Positions 46,701-59,400 of a stretch of 64,000 bases of DNA are shown here, piece after piece (within the stretch, counting starts at the first letter, position 1; each line of letters opens with the position of its first letter). Under the pieces are notes generated by a model. It made no database searches and had not been told where the DNA came from. It saw only the letters and a program-made list of their open reading frames with translations. Made by a program: the position numbers and the translations under genes. Source of the stretch: Albugo candida (lineage: Eukaryota > Oomycota > Peronosporomycetes > Albuginales); the NCBI GenBank assembly GCA_040437565.1, contig JBDOQK010000003.1, positions 248,001 to 312,000 on the forward strand, given 5' to 3'.

Positions 46701-49700
46701 ATGATAACAACGCAGAATCTAATTTTCTTCTGCAAAAATCGACTAGGAAAGATATGTCAATTGGCGACTTCGCGGTCATTCAAGCATATAGAGCATCTAC
46801 TGGTCTCACACCGGGAATAAAACACAAGCCAAACCCCCAGAAATATATGGAGGAGCGATTACTCCTTCATGAGGAGGAAGTGTATTCAAGCAGATTTGAA
46901 ACAATCACAGCAAAAGAAGAATTACTTCAAGTCACTAATCAACTGTTTGAAAGTGAGAAAGCTAATAGAACTTTAGCGGAAGTGCATCTTACAGCTTTTG
47001 AAAAAGTGCATAATCGGCTTTTGCTACTTTCAGAAACAGTAGGAGCTTATCCAGCGGCTAAAGAAGACGTGGATTCTCCTGAAACTTTAGTGCCTGAGCC
47101 TACGGACGTAAATGCACCGATGAATAAAGTTGCTGAAAACCAGGAGAGTCTATCAAAAAGACCCGACAATGAGAAGTTGCTGGATACAAACGCTCGATGT
47201 ACGGAGGTCCATTTTGTTATAGACGCTATAAGTTCTTCGGTGGAGAGTTATATGTCGAGCTTTAACAAAGTACGAAATGAGCTCTCCGCTGCCTCAGCAA
47301 ATGCACGTATTTCGGGGGACAAGTTGGCAAAAATGATGAAAGAGCAAAAGGAAGCTTCAAAGAAGATTAAGAACGAAAATGCGACGGCAATGAATCGAAT
47401 GGAAAAAGATTTACTTCATGCCTCCATCAAAATACAAAAAACCGAGCAAGATCTCCGTGATGCAGAGTCGCAGCTGCTTNNNNNNNNNNNNNNNNNNNNN
47501 NNNNNNNNNNNNNNNNNNNNNNNNNNNNNNNNNNNNNNNNNNNNNNNNNNNNNNNNNNNNNNNNNNNNNNNNNNNNNNNTCGAGCTTTAACAAAGTACGA
47601 AATGAGCTCTCCGCTGCCTCAGCAAATGCACGTATTTCGGGGGACAAGTTGGCAAAAATGATGAAAGAGCAAAAGGAAGCTTCAAAGAAGATTAAGAACG
47701 AAAATGCGACGGCAATGAATCGAATGGAAAAAGATTTACTTCATGCCTCCATCAAAATACAAAAAACCGAGCAAGATCTCCGTGATGCAGAGTCGCAGCT
47801 GCTTGAAAAAGCAAAAGCATTAGAGGCTCTGGAGAATATCTACACAAGAACGACAGCCAAATCAAAAGCTGAATTGTGTCAGAGTTTGAAGGGTATTTTA
47901 AAAGCGGAGAAGGAACTAGAGCAAGCAAATGATCGAATAGCCGAATACGAGACCTTACTCAAAGTATCAGATAAGATGCGTGCTCTTCCACTTTCTCGAC
48001 TTCGAGAAGAAGTAGCTCTCAACTTGATCAAGATCACCGAAAGTGAAAAAATCAAATCTCTAGAGGACCAGCTGGCTGCATGCAAGATTTCTAAAGAATC
48101 TTCTATGATTATAATCACACAAATCAAAGAAAGATTATGCAATGGGCAAGCACAAGAACTATTAGCGAAGAATGAAGAGGTGTGCTTACCGGTAGTTGGG
48201 AATACAATAACAAGCGCGGAGACTGACCCCATGATAGGCCAGCTTCATGATCTTTCATCAACGCTAATTGAATATCAAAAAGCTCACATCTTGGCTTTTA
48301 CTCACCTAGAGGAAGAACTGAGGCTCACTTTGGCCAAAGTCGTGGAAAAAGACGAACAGCTTGGTCTCGTTAGCGACAAACTTGCCGAAACTCAGGCAAT
48401 TTGTAAGACTGTAAAGCATGCAAAAAACGCAGAAATTGATCTTTTAAGGAATGAGCTGAAGCGCAGTGCTTTGGTTATAACGGAACTCGATGGTCACCTT
48501 GGTTTATCAAAGGAGCGGGTAGTGGAACTACAGAGCGAATTAGGGATCTCACACGAGGATCATGCATCCGCTATCGCTGAAGTACAGAATAAATTATACG
48601 TCAAGACTACTGAGAACGCTAAGAATGAAGAAGATCTCATCCTCACACGGGATCAGCTGGCTACAAGTACGGCACGCTTGGCTTCACAAAAAGATATTGA
48701 AGCTGAAATGATTGCTTGTTTGAAAGAAGAACTCGCTAATATCACATCTGCGCTAATGAAAACAAAGCAGGAGCAAGTTTTCTTGAACAACCAACTAAAG
48801 GCGAGTGAAGCGCTAAATGAAAACTTTCAAGAGACCAATGCAAAACTGGAAGAAGAACTATCACTGAGTTCGAGAAAGTTAAACATACTGAAGGATGAAC
48901 TACTACACGTACAAAGCTTACTCACCAGGGCTGAAGCCAGTTACGAGGAAGCGAGCCATGTTCAAACAACAAAATTTGATAAAGTAGAGAAAGAGCTATC
49001 TTTGGCTAAAGTCAAATTGAAGAGAGCCGAAGAGGATCTTCAGTTTGCAAATAAGCAATCGAGCGAGAAAGAGACATTGTATGACTCCTCCGATTTGACG
49101 CCCCTGTTGAACATTCATGGACGCAAAGATGAGATTCCTGCAGGTTTGTCGACTGCAGCTAACATAGAAATAGAGACAGTAGATCAAGAGTGTCGGCGGA
49201 ACGAGCTTCATCGTGGATCATTGACAAACAAGGAAAGTCCAAGTACCGCATTTTCGAAATTCAGCAAGGCGTGGCCTTGTAATGCTGAAACGCAGAGCAC
49301 AAACGGGAGGCAGAAGAAAGAAGAGGCTGATCAATCTCATACAGCTGCAATTCTGTTTCCACAAAAAGAGTTGCTTTCGAGCATTATTAGCAGGAAAAGG
49401 ATGAAGGAAGACTATCGGCATATTCAGGATCAATCAATCGAGAGTGGGATTGCTGATGGAGCACTTCATGACGCTCATACTGTGGAATTTGCACGCTTGA
49501 AGGAGGATCTAGCTATCAGTTTATCGCAGACAGAGAAAGCACAGGAGGAATTGATATTGTTCAGAAAGAAGCTCGCGAAAAGTGAGTCTATTTACAAGGC
49601 TTCTGTTGAAATTCATCGAGGATCATTGACACAAGTGCAAAAGAAAATGGGCATTCTTACTTCCGAGATCAACAAAACAAGGGAAGAGCTTATTCTTACA

Positions 49701-52700
49701 CAAGGTCAGCTTACCGATAGCCAGGCGCTGGCTGAGCACTATCGGCAGCATATGGAGCGACTTGAAAAAGAATTAGTGAGATCTTTAACGAAAGCAGCTG
49801 AATGTGAAAGGGAACTTATTGAAACCAGAGAGGAACGTTTCCACCAGGAGGCTATGATTACGAAATTTGATGAATCTCACAGCGTTGATGTCGCAGCCGA
49901 AACAATGAGAAAAAATTTCCAGGACGTTAAAAATCAAGAGACGAATAGTTCAATTGATAATGAAGCGCTTAGCGGAGTTGTCCGTACGGAAGCCATGCGC
50001 ATTGAAGAAGTGGTGTCTCTCAGTAATGAGAAAGGATCAAGAGAAGAAGGATCCATTTGTTGGAAAAGTTGTCAGCCGTTGGAGAGTCAGTCTTTTTCAA
50101 ACTCGCCGGATGTGGTGCATTTCTTGACAACATGTAAATCTCGATCCCCGTACTTTTTGAAAGCAGACAATCCAAAGATTTCAAATGAAAATTTGTACGG
50201 CACCGATACGCTAGAAAAAGAACGCATACAAATACGACTAGCTGATTATGAGTCGATCATTATGAATAAAACTTATTCGACAGTAACGAGACGGCTCGAA
50301 GAAGATGCGTTTTGTTGGCGGAGGGAGGTTAAAAGGATGAACGAGGAGCTTTATGCTGCAAATGGACGTATTGTTGATTTTTGGGTTTCATTTGAAGCAC
50401 TCATGAAGACTAATAATGCTTCTATTGCACAACTCCAGGAAAAAATTTCGCTCTCCTACACGGATACGTCGACGAAAAATGACGAGCTCGCCCGCATTAT
50501 AGAAGAGCTCGAAGCTTTCAATGCACCGTTTGATCGTTTGAAAGAGATTTGTGAGTCAATATGGATCCAACCACGCAAGTATACACCCGCTCAAAGTTGG
50601 AGTAGCGGAACGGAGAACGAAAGTGTCTGCATGGAAGACGGATCCGAAGAAACTTACTCATTCAGTGTACCTGCAAAACATCGTCATATCTTAGCGACAG
50701 CTGCGTTGAAATTCCGCAAATTTGGTGGCACGAGTGAGCCGTGGGAAGAAACTCATGGTACTAGTTTAGATCTTATGACGAAGAGATACGAGAAAGAGGA
50801 ATCACGTAAATCAGGCTGTGATTCTGCTACACCAACGACACACGTCAAAGCAGCGGAGAAAGAGTCATTAGGATTTAAGGCAGCATTCAAAGGAACGAAT
50901 GTATCCACCATAAGGAATGCGCAGGTCGAAATTCAGGCCCAAGCGAACGTTCCGGACGTAAGTCCAACTCACAATATTGTGGCGGCATGCAAGGAACATT
51001 GTAGGGATATATACGAACAGATTTTGCTTTTAGACGGAGAGTACAACAAGTATAGTTACAACCATGTTGCACGTATCGAGCAGAACAAAAGTCGACTGAA
51101 GAAACATCGAGACCATCTCGTATCTTTCTCAGCATGGCTACCGTCGTTAAGGCATAAAGTTGATAAAACGATGCAGATTCATTTGAGTGCTGAAGCACGC
51201 CTGCTACTCCACAAAGAGCTGATATTCGCTCGAGTAAATCGACTGGAACAAGAAGTAGCCACGAACACAAAAAAACTGATTGAAGCAAAGAAGAAATTCG
51301 ACATGATGCAAAAGAGTAGTGGTAACAAAAGTACGCAACTGGAGAAGCAGGTGGCCGAAGTGTCAGCGGAACTTGATATACCACAAAGAGAATTCACACG
51401 GCAAAGTGCATGTTTGGCGGTAGTTGCAGAGAAAGTAATCGCAAAAAAACGCAGCCTCCGGGATTCGGAGCTCAAAGCAGAAGTAGAGATAGAGCGAAGA
51501 GAATTTTATCACGCTTCAATTGCGTCTATCAACACCGTTCCAATGGTACAGACTGATGAGCTGGTACGAAAAGTGTCTCCACTTGAAAGAGAATGTGAGA
51601 ATTCAAGGGAACAGTGCACTATCCGACAGAGAAATGAAGCAGTTGTCACGGAAAAAGTGGCATCACAAATGTACGATTTAGAGGAAGAGGAGGGCAAGCT
51701 TGTCAGGGACGAAGATTTTCAGGCTGCTGGACAACCTCGTGCTGCAATCAATTCCACGTTCGGAACAGAGACATTAGTGCAAGACTTGCAATTGCATTCG
51801 GAGTCACTGCCAAAACTTGCGAACGAAACATGGCTACAATTTTACGAGTGCCATCTCATGCAAAAGGACGAACTGACGTCTCGTCATGCCTTGGAATTTG
51901 AGCATCTCCATCATGCTTATCAAAAGAAGATCGAGGAACAACTTGTAGCAGTGAGTGAATGGAAAGAGAAGCTTGAACATCAAACCTCAGCTTTGTGGCA
52001 ATTAGAGAAGGATTTTCGTGAATATATGACATCAAGCGCGCAGGAACATGAACACTTGCATACAATGTCTGAAGGACAAGCCACTTGTATCAAGAGTCTG
52101 CAGCTTGAATTGAACCGCTACCTCATGTGCATAGAAGACATGAGAGTTTATCTATACAAGACTGATTTTGAATCTCCAAAAGTCAGTGTGATATCTCCGC
52201 GTAAAGAGGAGATATCGAGGCGTATTACTTCGTATCATCTTCAGAACTTGGATGACTGGTTCGAACAGAACATATCTACAAATGAAGATAGTGTGAGCAA
52301 AGTCGCGATAGATCAAGAGGGTACGTTAGTGAGCAGCTTTGATCATCAATGTATTGTAACGTGTGGCGAGGTACGGTACAACATGACGTCTTCTATAGCG
52401 AGATGTTAAGCTGTGTGTATGTTTAGGTGCAAGAAGCTTTAACAGAGCCCGAAGGCCATTGTTCATCGGTTTTTGAGAAAGATCGAGAGCTTGCGGGTTC
52501 TTTAAAAGAAGCTCAGATAGAAATCAATCAACTGAAGTATGTACTCTTCGGAACGGAACACAATCGTGTGCTGAGATTGGTTTTTGTAGATCTACTGTGC
52601 AATATCTGAAGGAAGTGCTTGATCTACGTGATGAGATGATTGCTTTTCTAGACGAACGGATGGTTCAGTTTGAGTTACAAGCCTCTTCGTATGAAAAGTC

Positions 52701-52707
52701 CAACTGA
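43785..52707 (+). CDS. kinesin-3-like motor with very long coiled-coil tail
   Basis: Four exons: 43,785 to about 44,860, about 44,911-52,369, 52,427 to about 52,534, and about 52,593-52,707. After removing two false repeats the product is about 2,700 residues. A 140-residue polar extension precedes the motor, which starts at NIITAVRVRPL. The P-loop is GQTSAGKT (about residue 281), with FDYHFWSFD, SNARSSRSH, DLAGSERAEKLG, YRNSVLTRLLKESLGGN and ETLGTLKYLDRAK, a kinesin-3-like set. No FHA or PH domain follows. From about residue 900 onward nearly everything is Glu/Lys/Leu-rich coiled coil. The motor should walk on microtubules; cargo is unknown. CENP-E-like kinesin-7 is the main alternative class. 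Confidence 0.88.
46413..46512. other. assembly gap with duplicated flanks
   Basis: 100 N inside the long kinesin. The 305 bp on the left (46,108-46,412) recur on the right (46,513-46,817), apparently without change. The offset of 405 bp keeps the frame by chance, so a naive translation contains about 100 repeated residues. Confidence 0.92.
47480..47579. other. assembly gap with duplicated flanks
   Basis: 100 N inside the long kinesin. The 225 bp on the left (47,255-47,479) recur on the right (47,580-47,804), apparently without change. The 325-bp offset shifts the raw frame and artificially splits the gene. Confidence 0.92.
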
Positions 52708-53044
52708 TGAGCGCTATCTCGATCAAGCATTGACGACCTGCTATACTAGATTGTGATGGTGGAAGCAATCGGAAAACAACAAAACCATAGCACTGCCGTG
52801 ATTACACGCAGCTGATGTCTGCCAATTTCTTATATCTTCGTGTAGCGAAAGCAGAAATAAGTTCGTTGAGAAAGCAATCGCTCCTTTTCACTTGATAAAG
52901 AAAATAGCAATCGTTGCGCATCCTCGCATTCAATGAGCTTTAAGCACAACTTTGCGTCATCAATTAGCCGATGTGAGGTAGCCAGCATCATCTCTATAAA
53001 TACATGCTTTCACTGGAACTGTCCGTGCATCGCGTGCTTTCGTG
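52708..53044. other. intergenic, nothing recognised
   Basis: About 340 bp between the long kinesin and the XRRA1-like gene. No coding signal is seen; it presumably holds the XRRA1 promoter. Confidence 0.35.
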
Positions 53045-55023
53045 ATGGCATCGAGCGGTGAAGAAAGCAGAAATCTAATCAGAAAGAAGACCGCTGGAAA
53101 CAGACTGCAAGAGCGCAACGATTTTAATTATCGGCAAGAGAGACGACCGAAGCAAAGCGTTTTAGCAGCATCGTCGATTGTCCTTGAAGGAGCCTCAAAT
53201 GAAGCAGCTTCGTCGAAAGCGGGTACCACTGCGAAAAAGACATCGAAAGAAGGACGCGTACTTGATGGGTTTCTGCTGCTCGATACCTGTAAAGGTATTC
53301 ATGTTTGCATTCAGATCACTTAGCTCGTACTTTTACACTCGTCACTATGCAGTTGAGTTTCCGGAGGAAGTCAATGAGGTCATTTTGGTTGGACTTTGTA
53401 TTAAAAAAATTGTGGGCGACGATTTATTCTTTTTCAGCAATCTTACCCGAATGGATATCAGTGACAATGAGGTGCTACATTCTACAGCCAGAAGGATCCT
53501 TTTTGAATGAGTTACCTGTATCTGGCATTAAGGCATCGTTGGAACCGCTGCAAAATCTACCTGCGTTGGTTGAGTTAATTTTCCAATGTAATGCTTTGCA
53601 ACAGTTATCGATTGTAGAAGGCGGATTCCCAAAACTTGAGGTATGATCGATTCCCATCAATCTCTGCCATTTGATTGTGAAGAAATTCGGTAGGTATTGA
53701 ACCTATCTCATAATTGCTTGACATGCAGAGATTTCGCGCAACTGGCCAAGATAAAACGCTTACGCGAATTATATCTTGGAAACAATCGAATCCGTTCAGT
53801 TCCTCGTAACTTTGGAGATTTTGCACAACTGGAGCTTTTGTTTTTGGAATACAATAGCTTACACGATCCCAATTGCTTTTCCATGCTCAGTTTGGCTCCT
53901 AATTTGCGCTCTTTGAACGTCAGTCACAATCGACTTGCAGGTGTCCCTGAAGTAAGTTAGTAAGTTGGTCGAACTCGGCATTGCTGTTGGATTCTTGGTC
54001 AGCAGTGAAACGTGTAGACCGGAAACAATGGATTTTTGCGACTGGAAGATTTGGATTTGACGTACAACAAAATAATGAAAGAAACGCAAGTGTATCCGCT
54101 GCTATACATCCGAACACTGCGGAGACTGGATTTGCATGGAAACCCGCTCACAGATGCTGCATGCCATGTCCACGACCAAACCAAGCTTTTGTATGACCCA
54201 GTACCAGCCATGACCTACTTCCTCAATGAAAACGCACAAGCCGGAAAAGTACTGACCATATTGCTAGCGTATCCGGAATATAAAAGCAAGCGTTTACAGC
54301 AAAGCTCGTACGAGCATACGCATATCTACAAAATGATGCCTAATGACATTCCGCTTTCTACTCCATTTCACTCCCGAGCGACGCAACTATTGATACAACA
54401 AGGTCGCAGCGATAAGGTAAAGCTAGTCCACCCTACTGTTTGGATAATTTACATGCAACTGCTATAGAGCATCTCGCCGAAGAAATCATCTTATGTGACT
54501 AAACCAGTTCGTGAGTGACGCATTTGACGAGTGAGCTTACTTCCATGCTGATCAAGTTGCTCAGAAAGGAGGATGGAGCATGAATTGGATGACTTCACAA
54601 TCGCCACATCTGCAGGCAACAAGACTTTGACTAATTTTTTTACGAGCATACAACCAGGTGTGATGGTCGCTGCAAACAACCAAACTTTTTTGTCATCTTT
54701 GACTTCGGTACAATCAGGCGAACAATCGGTAGGGGAGCGTCACACTATGAAAATGAAATCTTAATCAAACACATTGATAGAGATTGCAAAGTTTACGAGG
54801 AGAAAATGCCGCCAAGGCGCTACAGTATTATTTAAAGAACCCGCTGACAGCTCATGACGACGCCGATCTCATTCCTCGTCATTCACAAAAGCCAACATTG
54901 GCACACTTGGTAAGGGTAGCCACGTCACCATTATAATTCTCATATTCAACATCACCTTAGCAACAACGTCGGTCAAAGAAAGTGCACCAGCCATCGCAGA
55001 TAATCGATAATTCTGAAAAGTAG
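53045..55023 (+). CDS. XRRA1: XRRA1-like leucine-rich repeat protein
   Basis: Many short exons on the plus strand. The basic N-terminus leads to the family motif VLDGFLLLDTCK. Leucine-rich repeats follow (VNEVILVGLCIKKI, LTRMDISDNEV, LNLSHNCLTCRDFAQLAKI, LRELYLGNNRIRSVP, LELLFLEYNSLHDP, LRSLNVSHNRLAGVP, LEDLDLTYNKI, LRRLDLHGNPL). C-terminal pieces are TNFFTSIQPG, ENAAKALQYYLKNPLTAHDD, and a last exon ending NSEK at 55,023. XRRA1 was named for X-ray response in human cells; its molecular role is poorly defined and its spread tracks flagellated lineages. The start is the ATG at 53,045. Exon joins in the middle are approximate. Confidence 0.75.
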
Positions 55024-55315
55024 ACTGACAGAATGATCAGCGCACACATAAATCGTGACTTTAGTTGCAACAATATCATCGAGACACTGTTCTAACACTT
55101 CAGATCCTACAATGCTATTTCATTTTAGCCAATCAAAAAAACCGTCACATTCCTCGATGCTGATTGGTCACTGATCTGGCTGGTAGACCTCTATTGGTTA
55201 TTCATTCTTATTTTCTTTTTTACCTTGGAGTGAAGAAGTGCGGGACGCGACGTCGAAAAGCTTACAATTTGGGTGAAATTTACAATTTTTGCGCGCAGCG
55301 ATCAAGTCATTTCTT

Positions 55316-56329
55316 ATGACCTTAGTAAAAAGTTCTATGAGTATGCATGAAACTAAAGCCACATCTGAAGAGTTGGCCCATTTTTCGCCGTCTTTGATCA
55401 ATGAAGTAGATTGGAGTTGTGAACAAGAAGAGGTGGAGAGTATTGCGTATATTTTCAAAATGCACTTGATTGATTTTTTACTGTTATGTAATTAGGAAAC
55501 CATCCAAGCTCAAAAGAATCAGTACCTTGAAATAACAGGTGATAACGCCTACTCTAAGGCTGTTGATCAAAATGATCTTTCAGAAACACTAAATGGACAT
55601 TTTTCTGACACTACTGAGGATGTTCCTACGTCTCCTTCTATTAGCCGACGCTGCAACCGACAGAAGCGAACGTTTGACGACAATGATTCGAATTCGAAGG
55701 ATCCAACGAAAAAGATGAAACTAAATGAAGATTATACCGTAACGAGCCCAAAGTGTGCGTCCACCTTTGCAGATGCCGGACGGTGCTCTAATGTAGATGT
55801 TTGCTCAGTTGATAAATTTTCTTCTGAACATCGTAGTCCGCGAAAGATCAAGCAAGACGGTGAGGGGTCGAACCTCTATTTGGATTCTCCTGCTCAGTAT
55901 TATCGTGGTGAAAGTCGCTGCACGCTGTACATCGAATATTGGAAGCGCTCAGATGAGTGTAATTTGAAGAAGTGGGATCACATTGACCGATTAAGGGAAA
56001 AGTATGATTATGTCGAGGATCATATATATGACACCTCCTTGAAGGGTAGGACAGCGTATCTGGAACCAAACATGTTTCCTTACATGACCCCAGCAGGAAT
56101 CGAGCACTGGACATTGTGGCACATACAAGAATTATCTCACGAACAGATAAAACAATATGTTGAGAATTGGATTGATGCTAATGCACCACATGTTGAGTCT
56201 TGGAATTATGATGACAATGCAAAACGTTCCATAGAGATTTTTCATGTGCATGTATACCTCCAGTGTGCATTGAATGATTGTGTCCTCCGAGACCGCAAGG
56301 TTGAAGATCTGATGCACGAGCTTGACTGA
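55316..56329 (+). CDS. DUF3605-like protein
   Basis: A first exon from the ATG at 55,316 to about 55,434 joins in phase to 55,496-56,329 across a short intron with a GTGGAG donor and a TAATTAG acceptor. The N-terminal half is Ser/Asp-rich with a basic patch (RRCNRQKR). The C-terminal 140 residues hold the conserved part: EYWKRSDEC, LEPNMFPYMTPAGIEHW, a WNYDDN box and IFHVHVYLQC. The pattern of N-x-FPY, Trp and HVHV residues fits DUF3605, a family of unknown function in fungi and oomycetes. The upstream start is not certain because the frame is open to about 55,289. Confidence 0.6.
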
Positions 56330-56487
56330 CTACCATTTTCTATTATTTTTGCGCGTTTATATTATTATGAGTTAGTGATCCACGATTAGAACACCCAGCA
56401 AACCACGTTCTGATGATTATTCACAATACAGCTTCACATGGCAGTCTATTCGAGTGTTTGTAACCGAGCTTCTCTCCTCTGACTATG

Positions 56488-59400
56488 TCAACCGTACGTT
56501 CCTTCAGGACACCGATATTCTTCAGGTAAAATCGATCGCTGCAATGAATTGAATGCGTAATGAGACTTTTGGGTATTTTTCATCACGTTGACCAATCGAA
56601 CTCCATTACTTCGCATCGTAGACACGACCCGCATCAGCTCTTGCTTGGCCAGATTATGATGATGCATTAGAACATGTCCTTGCTCAAGAGTGACGGACAT
56701 GGAAGCTCGATCAGTTGCGTTTTTACTTGCTGTAATTCGTCCTGCGCCTAGCAAACGACAAAGCCTCGCGCTTAGTTGCAGTATTTTCGGATCTTTTGCT
56801 CGCACTACACGCTTCGTGGTTTGCACAATTCGAGCATCTAACTCGAATTGTAAGCTTCGAACAAGTGCAAGACGAGCGTTCATTCGAGTAGCACACTACA
56901 ATACCATAATCAAGCTCATGCCAATTTCGAGTGTCTACAGCATACCTGGGAATTGACGACCAATTTATACTGCTCCACGTACGCATTAAGCTCAATTAAA
57001 CTTTTCTGGTTGATTGTGTTCTGGACTAAAGTCTTTTTTAAGCTAGTATTGTTGGTCAACGTTTGAATCTCGCTTATCCCTTGCGTAAAAATCACTGGGA
57101 TCACCCGTATCACCTTACCGTCAATAAGATCCTGTGGAAGCATTGAGAGGGCATGCGGATCGACCCCGATCCGGACAAGTACTACATACTTCAATCCTGT
57201 GCTGCTTTGCATCTTTGAGCTTGACTGAACATGAACACCAACGATCGAAACCACATCCGCTTGTTGCACCTGTACATTACAAATGGATGAAATCGGAAAC
57301 AAAGAAGGATCAATAATTTCGAGCTGAAATCCAACATGTTTAAGCATATCCACAGCCGCAGCAAAATCCTGTAAAATCCCGATCTCCTTCCCGTGTGTCG
57401 AGAGCAAACTTTCCACATGCAATAAAAATCCCATTTGAGACCACAGAGCCAATTGTAAGGGGTATTGTTCTTGCTTCTGCATAGAAAACTCTAATGAACG
57501 ACAAAATGACGCCACACACGTTGTTATCGCTTGACTGAAGCAAATGTCCATCCGCGTTGTAATTTGCCATGTAAGCTCATCTTGTTGCTGTCGCTCCGGT
57601 TGACGCCAATCGATTTGCAAGGCTGTTGTGTTGAGTTGCTGAGAGGAATACAATGATGAAGGTAACACCGAGGGTAGATCTCGTGGGGGTAGATCTCCCT
57701 CATTGTTTGTAGAGCCTGCATTCATTTTGTTAAGTTTTCCTTCCAAGCCCAGAATTCCAATACCATGTCGAAATCGAAGGGAATGAGCCGCAAAAGCGCC
57801 GACTGTTATCGTGGAATAGGAATTCACCTGATTGGAGAGCCGTCGACTTCTTTGTGAGCGCAGCTGCTCCATTGGACCAACCCACAAATCTTGAACATGC
57901 TACGTATGATTAAAGAGCTTTATCAAAATCATCATGTGTGAAATAAAAAGCATCTTACCAAGTTGGTCGGAAGAAATTGAAATAACACGTTTCGTTTCTC
58001 CGTGCTGGATTTAAAGTATTGTCCTTTTCGTGCACGATCCATACAGGCTTGATAACATTGTCGCAATAATTGTACGTATGCACTTCGTTTTCTTACACGC
58101 TCCTCCAGCCACGTCTGGATCACAAACTGATCGTTTTCATCTTGAATCTGCTCAATCACATTATCATAAAAGCTGCTCACAACTTCTTTGCGACATCGTT
58201 CAATGTATTTTTGCAAATCTTCCTGCACCAGTTCAAGATCTCTTTCTCTCTCTTGACATAAGCAATTTAAAAAATGCATCGGAATCTCGCTGGTTAGGAC
58301 ACTTTCCAGTAAGTCTTCTACAACAAATTCTTTTATGGTTGTGAACTGAAAACATTTACTGGCGTAAAAGCTTTTGACGTCGGGTAGCGGGCGAGCCGAT
58401 ACAATCATAGACTTGACATGTAATTGTGCGGATTCGATTTTTGGATTCCGCAAGTCGCAAACGTCTTTGCTGGGAAAANNNNNNNNNNNNNNNNNNNNNN
58501 NNNNNNNNNNNNNNNNNNNNNNNNNNNNNNNNNNNNNNNNNNNNNNNNNNNNNNNNNNNNNNNNNNNNNNNNNNNNNNTGCATCGGAATCTCGCTGGTTA
58601 GGACACTTTCCAGTAAGTCTTCTACAACAAATTCTTTTATGGTTGTGAACTGAAAACATTTACTGGCGTAAAAGCTTTTGACGTCGGGTAGCGGGCGAGC
58701 CGATACAATCATAGACTTGACATGTAATTGTGCGGATTCGATTTTTGGATTCCGCAAGTCGCAAACGTCTTTGCTGGGAAAAAGGCACAAGTTCTTGCAC
58801 TTCAAGTCGATTACGTCTGTTTTCAAGCATGAAAATTCGTACAAAACTTTTTTCCTGGACGGCTGAGAGACTACGATAGAGCTTTTCTGTGCCCAACTGC
58901 TATCATAGCCATGAGAGGATGTTTCATATGGCAAGGAACACGATGGAGATGGAATTTGTCGGCCATTGCGGGTAGTTCTTTCGTCCGAAGCTGTCAGTGA
59001 GTAGCTGCTTCGATGTAAAGATTTTCTCCCTTCCTCAACGCAAGTATCGTCTTGATTAGTATCATTCTCCCGAATAAGCTCATACACCAAAAAACGCAAT
59101 TCCACGTCGCTTCCTTCGACAAGGGGAAGCTGTAGGACGGAAGAGAATGAAGCCATCAAACTCGCAGATGTAATATCTTCGATTGAAGGAACGACTGTCT
59201 CTGTGATCCCTACGCGCTTCCAGTTATGTGCGTTGCTACAAGAGCGACCACGCATGTTATCAGTCTGCGGCCTGACACCAAAGGTAGAACGTGGTGGTAT
59301 GATACCCCATTGGCCGTGCTGTAAACTACTCTGGACGAGCGTACTGATGCTTGTCTGAGAAAGAAACCGTGTCGATGTTGAATCATTTTTTTCAACCTTC

